From assembly GCA_910584055.1 (NCBI GenBank), contig CAJTZS010000045.1, forward strand, positions 1 through 32,878: a DNA stretch of 32,878 nucleotides, read 5' to 3'. How positions within the stretch are numbered: position 1 is the stretch's first letter; each line of letters begins with the position of its first letter. The DNA comes from an uncultured Muribaculaceae bacterium (GTDB taxonomy: Bacteria; Bacteroidota; Bacteroidia; Bacteroidales; Muribaculaceae). Positions 1 to 7,721 of this stretch are shown piece by piece. The notes below the pieces were generated by a model. That model was not told where the DNA came from, ran no database searches, and was given only the letters and a program-made list of their open reading frames with translations. The translations under genes were made by a program, and so were the position numbers.

Positions 1-5
1 TTTCG

Positions 6-152
6 CGTCAGCCCTTGAAGAGGGCAATTAGTTATAACCCCACATCGGACATGGACTCACAGGGTGTCACCCCACACCGCTCCGCCTGCTTCCTTGCAGA
101 AGCGGCGCATCGATGTGGGGCTATAATTAAGTGCCTTCTTCGAAGGCTGTCG
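6..152. repeat. 42-bp imperfect inverted repeat enclosing two small hairpins
   Basis: Bases 6-47 and 111-152 are reverse complements at 35 of 42 positions. The longest near-perfect core is ttataaccccacatcg (left) against cgatgtggggctataa (right). The 63 bases between contain two short hairpins: ggtgt/acacc (63-67/74-78) and gcttc/gaagc (88-92/99-103). The whole could fold as a cruciform or as a structured RNA. The mismatches in the arms suggest an old or diverging copy. It could be a MITE-like or REP-like dispersed element; no transposase or target-site duplication is evident. Confidence 0.75.
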
Positions 153-223
153 CAATATGCCGCCGTTGCGAGCAACAGCGGCTCCGCCATCCGGCTATAT
201 GCAACGACGCGTCATTTTATTAA

Positions 224-405
224 CCTCGCAGAGCCGCAGAGTGGCAGAGTATGTCTGTCCGGTTATCAGAGGTCGTTTCCACTCCTGCCGAGGAGCAGAG
301 ACTGCCGCGAAAATCACCGCGACAGTCTCTGCAACTCAGCCGGGAGTTCACGACCCTAAAAAAGACAGTGTGTCGATTCTTTGCGCCCTCGGCAACTCTG
401 CGAGG
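224..405. repeat. Nested palindromic block
   Basis: A perfect 10-bp inverted repeat (cctcgcagag, 224-233; ctctgcgagg, 396-405) encloses smaller stems. The best is 296-309 against 318-331 (cagagactgccgcg against cgcgacagtctctg), pairing 13 of 14 around an 8-base loop. A second hairpin is ctcct/aggag within 281-295. It lies immediately downstream of the 42-bp inverted repeat and may belong to the same element. No function is known to me. Confidence 0.6.
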
Positions 406-825
406 AATAATATTCTGTTCGATAAATGGGAATTTAACGGTTTCTGGAAATGGATGAAATCGCAAAAAAAGGTGATATCTGAGAAGGAAAATACATATAA
501 ACCGGTTGGGATGGATTATATGTCAATGCGTATATATTTACTTTTTAATTTAGTATATGTGCTGATAGTCAGTAGGATGGGATTTTACGAGTTTACTTTG
601 GAGTCTTACCGGCGAATGTATATATAAAGAAAGGGTTGTAATTTTGTTGTCGAAGTTCGCGGGGTGAAAACATTATGATTTCAGTTCTACAAGTGTTTGA
701 TTCACCATCATATTGAAAAACTCACTTATTGGAAATAAAGGCACAAGCCGGAATAAAGCTTGCAACCCGCTGCTTATATCTTCTTAAACAACAAAAACAC
801 ATTAACCTAAACCAAACAATTCATT

Positions 826-1938
826 ATGAAAAGAAATCTACTATTTTTAGCTATGGCAGCGGCAGTTTCCCTGTGTGCCTCAGCAGAGGTGACGTATTAT
901 CTGGCATTCCGCGGCACAGCCACTGTAAACGGGAATAAAATCACAGGCAATTTCACGAATACTGTCAGTAAAATGGCGCCGTTCTCCAATAATGGTGACG
1001 GCTCTTACAGCGTGACGATAGATGAATTGCAGACTGAAACCGGAGGCTTCAAGATTCTGCATGACGACCAGTCGTTTATAGACGGTGTCACTGACGAGTT
1101 TAAAGGCACAGAATCGACCTGGAAAGCTTCAACATGGCATACCATGTATGGCGCTCCACTTTCCGGCGGACTCGTGAGCCTTGATAAGGATGCGGAACCT
1201 ACAAAGCTTGTGAATTTCGTGAGCTTGAATAAGGAGACCGGACATTCTCCCGGTGAAATACAGTTTGCCGGTGGTGTCAAGACAGCTAAAGATGTAAAAT
1301 TGACATTCTGGCCCGAGTCCGGGATGCTTTCGGCAGAAGGAACTCCTGTCGATTATAAACAATTAGGATATTGCTGTGCCGTAAACAAATGGGGTGCGCC
1401 CGCAGATAAATTCCTTTTTACACACGAAGGGAATGGCATATATACCGGAACAATAAATTTTACGGACGAAATGCTCGCAAAGGACGAGACATATAAGACA
1501 TTCAAGATCCGCAATGTCACGAATACCAAACCGGTGTATGGATTTGCAAAAGATGGCGGTAATGAGGTTTTCGGACGTGTGGCTGACTTGACACGCGCAG
1601 GGGAGGGGATGACCCAACAGCTCACTGGATATCATGTAGATTCCGAAAAGCGCAGAGAGCCGGGAATCGGGTCGGGGAGTGCAAGCACCAGTGTGACCCT
1701 TCCTGCAACTATCAAGGCAGACCTTAGCGGAGAGTACGATGTGCGTTTCGATGCCAATACGGGAGAATTGACCTTGACACCGGCTCCGGGGAATCCAACT
1801 GCCGTTGAAAATATCGCGGCGGAACCAGATGCTTCTGTTGAGTATTACAACATGCAGGGTATCCGCGTTGCAAATCCAGAGAACGGTCTCTATATCGTTA
1901 AGCATGGCAACAAGGTTTCAAAAGTGATTGTGAAATGA
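826..1938 (+). CDS. Secreted two-domain protein with T9SS-like C-terminal tail, probable glycan binding
   Basis: The 370-residue product begins with a clear signal peptide (MKRNLLFLAMAAAVSLCASA) without a lipobox cysteine. The body appears to contain two related beta-rich modules, roughly residues 22-150 and 155-320. Each has the aromatic, Gly-Asn-Gly and FKI features seen in SusE/SusF-type carbohydrate-binding domains. The last 40 residues (TAVENIAAEP..., then YYNMQGIRVANPENGLYIVK) match the type A C-terminal sorting tail of type IX secretion cargo, a tail also common in gut Bacteroidales proteins of uncertain export route. Its stop overlaps the next start in an ATGA, so the two are probably translationally coupled. 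The binding role is inferred from fold appearance and PUL context. I do not recognise a specific family, and no catalytic motif is visible. Confidence 0.8.
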   Translation: MKRNLLFLAMAAAVSLCASAEVTYYLAFRGTATVNGNKITGNFTNTVSKMAPFSNNGDGSYSVTIDELQTETGGFKILHDDQSFIDGVTDEFKGTESTWKASTWHTMYGAPLSGGLVSLDKDAEPTKLVNFVSLNKETGHSPGEIQFAGGVKTAKDVKLTFWPESGMLSAEGTPVDYKQLGYCCAVNKWGAPADKFLFTHEGNGIYTGTINFTDEMLAKDETYKTFKIRNVTNTKPVYGFAKDGGNEVFGRVADLTRAGEGMTQQLTGYHVDSEKRREPGIGSGSASTSVTLPATIKADLSGEYDVRFDANTGELTLTPAPGNPTAVENIAAEPDASVEYYNMQGIRVANPENGLYIVKHGNKVSKVIVK

Positions 1939-2948
1939 GTAGGAATAGTAAGTATGCCATTTCAGCCGCGATTGCTTCGTTGGCTTTGATGGCCGTGGCG
2001 ATGACCGGGTGCGGAGGAAACGGCGATGAGCCGGAACCTCCGGCCCCCACGCCAGGACCTGTTACGGAGGAGGATGTCAATCCGCCGTTCCGGACGGATG
2101 ACAATGAAATCAACATCCTCTTTATTGGAAACAGTTTCACGCAGGATGCCACGGAACATCTGCCGGGAATGCTTGAGGCTTCAGGGGTGAAAAATGTGCA
2201 CATGACACGCCTGTTCCATGGAGGATACACCCTTCCCGAATATCTCACGAATTTCGACAAAGAGAATATTTGTGCGGCAAGGAGCTATCATCCCGGTTAT
2301 AAGCAGTGGAACAGCAATGAATCGCAGGATGACTGTCCCGCAAAGATCCTGAAATCGCGAGAATGGGATATCGTGGTGTTTCAGGAGCACACCGGACGCA
2401 AAGAAGGGTGGGAATGGCCCGGCACTCTGAAAGATGCCCTCGAAGGATTGCGCAAGAGGATTAATGATGCGCAGCCGGATCATAAGCCTACAATCGTGTA
2501 TCTTATGTCGCAGACTTACAGCAACGGGTCCAACGTACTGAAAAACAGTTTTTCCGACAATCGCAACATGATGTTCGCCACTACCTGCTTTGTGGCAGGC
2601 AAGGTGCTGGAGCGCACGCCGATTGACAAGATTATATCTACCGGGGCTGTGTTGGAGAACCTGCGCGCAACGAGCCTGAATGTAGACAACGGCATGCAGC
2701 TCACCCGCGACAGTTACCATATGGACTACGGTATCAGCCGATATGCGGCGGCGTGCGCCGTGTTCGAAACCCTTATCACTCCTACGACAGGTAATAATGT
2801 GTCTGACTGCAATTACAGATATGACAAGTCGAGCACCAAGAACGGAGAATATTCCACACCGGTGACGGATAAGAACGCGCCGATAGCTCAGGCTGCGGCA
2901 CATGCAGCTGTGGTCAAGCCGTTCGAGGTTACTGAACTCGGATTGTAA
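1935..2948 (+). CDS. DUF4886 SGNH-hydrolase-like lipoprotein (probable carbohydrate esterase)
   Basis: This is a 337-residue lipoprotein with lipobox AMTGC (Cys26), followed by an acidic/proline-rich linker to about residue 50. The motif ILFIGNSFTQD supplies the block I nucleophile, Ser67, as in the SGNH/GDSL superfamily. A VFQEH segment (149-152) follows. RDSYHMD near the C-terminus provides the Asp259-x-x-His262 pair expected of block V. DUF4886 proteins are common in Bacteroidetes PULs. By superfamily they are likely serine esterases that remove acetyl or other acyl groups from glycans, but the substrate cannot be read from sequence. The start overlaps the upstream stop by four bases (ATGA), so the pair is probably one transcriptional and translational unit. 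Family assignment is fairly firm; esterase activity is inference. Confidence 0.85.
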   Translation: MSRNSKYAISAAIASLALMAVAMTGCGGNGDEPEPPAPTPGPVTEEDVNPPFRTDDNEINILFIGNSFTQDATEHLPGMLEASGVKNVHMTRLFHGGYTLPEYLTNFDKENICAARSYHPGYKQWNSNESQDDCPAKILKSREWDIVVFQEHTGRKEGWEWPGTLKDALEGLRKRINDAQPDHKPTIVYLMSQTYSNGSNVLKNSFSDNRNMMFATTCFVAGKVLERTPIDKIISTGAVLENLRATSLNVDNGMQLTRDSYHMDYGISRYAAACAVFETLITPTTGNNVSDCNYRYDKSSTKNGEYSTPVTDKNAPIAQAAAHAAVVKPFEVTELGL

Positions 2949-2973
2949 GAATCCGGAAAATGTTATATATTTG
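2942..2973 (+). promoter_or_regulatory. Bacteroidetes-type promoter of the DUF6377 regulator
   Basis: A -33 element attg (2942-2945) is followed after 20 bases by a perfect TAnnTTTG -7 box (tatatttg, 2966-2973). Predicted transcription start is near 2980, about 23 bases ahead of the ATG at 3003. The -33 element overlaps the stop of the preceding gene, so the regulator can be expressed independently of the two genes upstream. Confidence 0.6.
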
Positions 2974-3002
2974 CAGGATAGACACCAATTTATCCATTGC
3001 CC

Positions 3003-4712
3003 ATGAAACTCTCAACCCCGATTGCAATCATCATTGCATCAGTATCCTTTTTGCCGGTTATGGCGGCTCCTTCCAACGAAGAATTGCTGGAATGTCTCGA
3101 CTCTTTGCTATTAATCCGCAATGACCTTGACAAGAAGCGGCAGTATATCGTGGAAGATTACCGGCATAAGCTGTCGGATGCCCGCAATGATGACGAGCGT
3201 TACCGGCTCAACAATATGCTGTATGAGGTTTATTCGCATTACAGCATAGACTCTGCGATGAATTATCTTGACAGGAATTTCAAGATAGTAGACGCGGTGC
3301 GCGACACGCTCCGTATTGCTGACCTGAAGATAAAAAAATCTTTCCTTTATGCCGCATCCGGGCTCCTGATGGAATCTGCGAATGAGATATCAGGGTTGCA
3401 GAGTAACAATCTTCCTTCCAACATCCGCAAGGCATATTTCGCCCAGATGGCTTATCTCTATGATCATATGGCGAATTATCTGCGCATTAATCCGATAAGC
3501 ACGAATGCATATTTCGACAAATCGAATGAGTACAAGGATTCCCTTGTGTCTATAATGACGAATGAAGATCCGGAATATCTCTGGTTCAAGGGATGGAGTC
3601 GTCTGGGGGCACCTGTTGAAAAACGGAAGGAGATAATCCGCGAATTGAGGAAAGATTTGGATAAATCCACTCTTACAACTCCCTATGATGCCAAGAACGC
3701 CTATATTCTCGGATGTCTCTACAGTAAGAACGGAGATGCGGACAATGCATTGAGATACGTTGCAATGTCTGCGATTGCAGACGTGCAACTTTGTAACCGC
3801 GACATAGCTGCACTGCAGCGTCTGGCGATGATGTGTCTTGAGAGGGGAGATGTGGAACGTGCCCATAACTATATCGGCTATTGCATGGATGCGGCCCTTA
3901 AATATCCGAACCGGGTGAGGGCAAGCACTATAGCACCTCTGCAACACCAGATAAATGCCGCCTATCAGGAGAAACTGCGCACGCAGGAACGTATGCGCAG
4001 GATGTTTCTGATTCTTGTCAGTATTCTCAGTGTCTGTTTTGCGGTGGCGGTATTGGTGATTATCCGTGAGATGCGCCAGCTGAAGGAACAGCGGAAAGGG
4101 TTGGACGAAGTGAATGCGTTGCTCAATGCGAGGATAAAGGAGCTATCGGAAACAAAGTCGCAGCTTTCAGAGGCAAACGATAAACTTTCATCACTCAACT
4201 CCCAGCTGAAAGAGGCAAACACGGATCTCAACGAATCCAACTATGTGAAAGAGGAATATGTGGGATATGTATTCTCTTTGTGCTCGCACTATATCAAGCA
4301 GATGGATGACTTCCGGCGCACTATCAACCGCCATGCCAAAGTGAAACAGTGGAACGATGTCCTGACCCTTACGGAAGGGAAAAGCATGGAGAAGGATGCC
4401 TTAAAAGAATTCTATACAAATTTCGATACGATATTCCTGCATCTGTATCCTCATTTTGTAAGCGACTTCAATTCCCTATTGCAGCCGGACCAGCGGATAT
4501 TCCCGAAGGAGGGGGAGCTTCTTTCCACGGAACTGAGGATATACGCGCTTGTAAGGCTCGGCATCACCGACAGCGTAAAGATTGCCGATTTTCTGCATTG
4601 TTCACCTCAGACCGTTTACAACTACAGATTCCGCACACGTAACAAAGCGATTCTTCCCAAAGCGGAATTTATCGAAGCCGTGAAGACCTTGGGGCACGTA
4701 GTGATAGAATAA
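3003..4712 (+). CDS. DUF6377-type membrane-spanning TPR/coiled-coil/HTH regulator
   Basis: The ATG at 3003 is chosen over an in-frame TTG at 2997 because it begins a clean signal sequence (MKLSTPIAIIIASVSFLPVMA) and sits behind a good promoter. The 569-residue product has an N-terminal periplasmic region of TPR-like helical repeats (about 25-330) and one transmembrane helix (about 333-355, MFLILVSILSVCFAVAVLVI). A long coiled coil follows (about 357-420), then a cytoplasmic C-terminus with a LuxR-like helix-turn-helix (about 510-550, SVKIADFLHCSPQTVYNYR). This is the layout of the DUF6377 family found beside susC/susD genes. The likely role is sensing a glycan breakdown product in the periplasm and controlling the PUL directly across the membrane. 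It lies 31 bp ahead of susC with no terminator between. The DNA target and ligand are unknown. Confidence 0.85.
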   Translation: MKLSTPIAIIIASVSFLPVMAAPSNEELLECLDSLLLIRNDLDKKRQYIVEDYRHKLSDARNDDERYRLNNMLYEVYSHYSIDSAMNYLDRNFKIVDAVRDTLRIADLKIKKSFLYAASGLLMESANEISGLQSNNLPSNIRKAYFAQMAYLYDHMANYLRINPISTNAYFDKSNEYKDSLVSIMTNEDPEYLWFKGWSRLGAPVEKRKEIIRELRKDLDKSTLTTPYDAKNAYILGCLYSKNGDADNALRYVAMSAIADVQLCNRDIAALQRLAMMCLERGDVERAHNYIGYCMDAALKYPNRVRASTIAPLQHQINAAYQEKLRTQERMRRMFLILVSILSVCFAVAVLVIIREMRQLKEQRKGLDEVNALLNARIKELSETKSQLSEANDKLSSLNSQLKEANTDLNESNYVKEEYVGYVFSLCSHYIKQMDDFRRTINRHAKVKQWNDVLTLTEGKSMEKDALKEFYTNFDTIFLHLYPHFVSDFNSLLQPDQRIFPKEGELLSTELRIYALVRLGITDSVKIADFLHCSPQTVYNYRFRTRNKAILPKAEFIEAVKTLGHVVIE

Positions 4713-4743
4713 AGAAAAGAACAACAACTAACCTATACATTTA

Positions 4744-7710
4744 ATGAAAACAAAACGCATTTTAATGCTGCTTTCAGTGCTGGCATTGTTTCTGTCGGTA
4801 TCTTTTACAGCATCAGCCGTTCCGGTTACCGTGAACGGTACGGTCGTTGACGAATCCGGAGAACCGGTGGTCGGGGCAACCGTAATGGTGAAGGGCACCT
4901 CTGTCGGCGCCTCTACGGATCTCGACGGTAAGTTTTCCTTCAAGGCGGAAAAGGGCGCAAGGATAATCGTAACCTCGGTGGGTTATACAAGTGTCGAGGT
5001 CAAGGCGCAGCCCGAGTTGAAAATTACGCTCAAAGAGGATCAGGCTCTTCTTGACGAAGTGGTTGTGATCGGTTACGGACAGGTCAAGAGGCGTGACGTG
5101 ACCACCGCCATCTCGACAGTGGACAAAAAAGATATACAGAACCGTCCTCTTGTAACGGTAGGGCAGGCCCTGCAGGGGAAGGCGGCCGGTGTTCAGGTCG
5201 TCCAGGGCAACGGCGCTCCGGGGTCCGAACCGTCGATTCGCATACGGGGAGCATCATCGTTCAATGGGGATAATGATCCGCTTTATGTGGTTGACGGAGT
5301 GGTGATGAGCAATATAAAATATCTGTCGCCCAATGAAATTGAGAACATGCAAGTCCTGAAGGATGCTTCTGCTGCCGCCATCTATGGTAGCCGCGCCGCC
5401 AACGGAGTGATACTCATCACCACCAAAAGCGCGGATTCCGAGCGGGCGAAAGTCTCCCTTAACGCCAGCTATGGCATCACGAACATAGTGAACAGGTTTG
5501 AAGTGCTCAACACAGCTCAGTATAAAGAGCTTCAGGATGAGATTGTCGGCGGTATCGCTCTTCCCGACGATCTGACAGACCAGACCGACTGGTTTGACGA
5601 GACCTACAAGACAGGGAACACCCAGAACTATCAGCTGTCCGTGTCTCAGAAGTCCAAGAACATGAGCTATTACATCTCCGGTGGCTATACCCGGGAGAAC
5701 GGAATCCTTAAAAGCTCTTTCTATCAGCGTTATAATTTCCGCGTGAAAGTTGATGGACAGGTCAGGAAATGGTTGAAAATCAGTGCCAACATGCAATATG
5801 CCGACGCGATGTCGAATGGCGGCGGCGCAATGGGCACGGGAGCGAATCAAGGGGGCGTGGTCCTGGCGGTGATCAATACACCGACATATGCCCCGGTGTG
5901 GGATCCGGAACACCCCGACCAGTATTACCGTAATTTCTACGGCATGGCAAATTACGGCAGTCCGGCTGAAAACCAGGCCAGAACGGCCGATACCCGTTAC
6001 CGTCTGCATTATTTTCTGGCTACGGGCGAGCTGCTTTTCACCATTCTCCCCAATCTGACGTTGAAATCTACCTATACGCTGCGCCGCAACAACGGGCATG
6101 ACACTACTTTCCGCGATCCCGTGGCAACATATCCCGGACGTGAAGACAAAGGGAGCGCCACCGATGCGCGAAACACCAACACGCAGCAGATGTGGGACAA
6201 TGTGCTCAACTATAATATCGAGTTCAAGAAAAACCGTATAGACCTGATGCTCGGATCTTCGTGGACAGACTCCGACTACCGCAACAGCTATATTGCAGGC
6301 AAGGGATTCCGCAATGGCGAGATACAGACCTTGAACGCGGCTAACAAGATAGACTGGGAGTCAACGGGCACCAACCACACGGAATGGGGTATAATGTCTT
6401 TCTTCGGACGAGTGGCATATAATTTCGATTCACGATACCTTGTGACCGCGAACCTACGTTACGATGGCTCTTCCCGTCTTCATCCCGACAGAAGATGGAA
6501 AGCTTTCCCCTCTTTCTCTGCGGCGTGGCGTGCCTCCGAAGAGTCGTTCCTTAAGGATGTCAGCTGGATTTCCGACCTTAAATTGCGCGGAGGTTGGGGA
6601 AAAACAGGTAATCAGGGCGGTATCGGAGAATATGCCTACCTGCAGCGCTACAGCATCAACCGGGTGGAATGGTTTGCCGCAGGCAACGAATTTGCCGTAC
6701 CCTCGATTGTGCAGGCAAACCTCCGCACCCCCGACCTCACATGGGAAACCACCACTTCCACAGATATCGGTGTGGATTTCTCCATCTTCAACGGCCGCTG
6801 GCAGTTCAATGCCGACTGGTATCTTAAGAAAACCACTGATATGCTTATGACTGTGGCTCTTCCCGCAGGGTCTGCCGTTGCAAGTTCGATACAGCGGAAT
6901 GAGGGGGCGATGACAAACCAAGGATTTGAATTCTCAATATATTCACATAATATACAGGGAGAATTCTCGTGGGCCACATCACTGAACATGAGTTTCAACA
7001 AGAACCGTCTGGATGATCTACAGCTCAAGAAGATTTATACGTCCGTGAATGCCCCCGCTTCCAATGAAGATATAATCCGTAACGAACCCGGTCGCCCGCT
7101 TTCCGGTTTTTACGGATACGTGGCTGATGGGGTTGACCCCGAGACGGGGGATATGATATACCGCGACCTGAACGGGGACGGGCGCATTTCGGCATCCGAC
7201 CGTACATATATAGGCGATCCGAATCCCGACTTTACATACGGAATGACAAACACCTTCTCATGGAAAGGGTTTGACCTGAGCATATTCATTCAGGGATCAT
7301 ATGGCAACGATGTCTACAATCTTTCCCGTCATAACACCGAAGGGATGTTTGACGGCAAGAACCAGACCACCAAAGTGCTCGACCGCTGGCGTATTCCGGG
7401 ACAAATTACCGATGTTCCCCGTGCGAGCTTTACCCTCCGGAACTCGACATATTTCGTTGAAGACGGCAGCTATCTGCGTCTGAAGAATGTCAGTCTTGCA
7501 TATAATTTTTCGGGCAAATGGATGAAAAAGGCCGGCATAAGCCGGTTGCAGCCTTATTTCACGGCAACCAATCTCCTGACGTGGACCAGATATTCCGGTA
7601 TGGACCCGGAGGTTAACCAATATGGAAATTCAGGGGCCGTGCAGGGTGTGGATTACGGCACATATCCACATTGCCGCAGTTTTGTGTTCGGTGTAAATCT
7701 GGAATTTTAA
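4744..7710 (+). CDS. susC: SusC/RagA-family TonB-dependent outer-membrane transporter
   Basis: The 988-residue protein is of normal SusC length. It has a signal peptide ending near AVPV and a carboxypeptidase-regulatory-like beta-sandwich (about 27-105, with VNGTVVDESGEPVVGATV and GKFSF). The segment LLDEVVVIGYGQ leads into the plug domain with the family motifs GKAAGVQV, IRIRGASS and DPLYVVDGV. A 22-strand-type barrel follows and ends in VFGVNLEF. SusC proteins import oligosaccharides bound by the SusD lid, powered by TonB. The partner susD starts 11 bases downstream. No TAnnTTTG box is evident in the 31 bp upstream, so transcription may come from the regulator promoter or from an element I could not recognise. 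Substrate specificity cannot be read from the sequence; the linked GH10/GH3 enzyme suggests a xylan-like or beta-glucan-like glycan. Confidence 0.96.
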   Translation: MKTKRILMLLSVLALFLSVSFTASAVPVTVNGTVVDESGEPVVGATVMVKGTSVGASTDLDGKFSFKAEKGARIIVTSVGYTSVEVKAQPELKITLKEDQALLDEVVVIGYGQVKRRDVTTAISTVDKKDIQNRPLVTVGQALQGKAAGVQVVQGNGAPGSEPSIRIRGASSFNGDNDPLYVVDGVVMSNIKYLSPNEIENMQVLKDASAAAIYGSRAANGVILITTKSADSERAKVSLNASYGITNIVNRFEVLNTAQYKELQDEIVGGIALPDDLTDQTDWFDETYKTGNTQNYQLSVSQKSKNMSYYISGGYTRENGILKSSFYQRYNFRVKVDGQVRKWLKISANMQYADAMSNGGGAMGTGANQGGVVLAVINTPTYAPVWDPEHPDQYYRNFYGMANYGSPAENQARTADTRYRLHYFLATGELLFTILPNLTLKSTYTLRRNNGHDTTFRDPVATYPGREDKGSATDARNTNTQQMWDNVLNYNIEFKKNRIDLMLGSSWTDSDYRNSYIAGKGFRNGEIQTLNAANKIDWESTGTNHTEWGIMSFFGRVAYNFDSRYLVTANLRYDGSSRLHPDRRWKAFPSFSAAWRASEESFLKDVSWISDLKLRGGWGKTGNQGGIGEYAYLQRYSINRVEWFAAGNEFAVPSIVQANLRTPDLTWETTTSTDIGVDFSIFNGRWQFNADWYLKKTTDMLMTVALPAGSAVASSIQRNEGAMTNQGFEFSIYSHNIQGEFSWATSLNMSFNKNRLDDLQLKKIYTSVNAPASNEDIIRNEPGRPLSGFYGYVADGVDPETGDMIYRDLNGDGRISASDRTYIGDPNPDFTYGMTNTFSWKGFDLSIFIQGSYGNDVYNLSRHNTEGMFDGKNQTTKVLDRWRIPGQITDVPRASFTLRNSTYFVEDGSYLRLKNVSLAYNFSGKWMKKAGISRLQPYFTATNLLTWTRYSGMDPEVNQYGNSGAVQGVDYGTYPHCRSFVFGVNLEF

Positions 7711-7721
7711 GTAACAATAAT

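Larger units (their letters stand above)
1..825. other. Gene-free upstream region rich in palindromes
   Basis: No convincing coding sequence lies here. The open frames overlap one another, are built from inverted repeats and have no recognisable protein content. From 1 to about 410 the DNA is GC-rich and full of inverted repeats, listed separately. From about 410 to 640 it turns AT-rich with no gene. A TAnnTTTG box (taattttg, 639-646) could be the -7 element for the PUL genes starting at 826, but no TTTG sits 19-21 bases upstream of it, so I hold that promoter weakly. Confidence 0.6.

Noticed and set aside
157..627. 156-codon open frame in the palindromic upstream region
   Set aside because: It runs through nested inverted repeats, overlaps other equally long frames on both strands, and shows no domain or signal-peptide pattern.
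639..646. TAATTTTG box as the promoter of the PUL
   Set aside because: No TTTG lies at the proper distance upstream and the leader would be about 175 bases; kept only as a note in the upstream-region entry.
729..938. 69-codon frame overlapping the first PUL gene
   Set aside because: It overlaps the signal-peptide region of the 826 gene in another frame, and that gene is far better supported.
7671..7721. N-terminal extension of SusD inside susC
   Set aside because: The lipoprotein signal begins at the ATG at 7722; the extension is only the end of susC in another frame.
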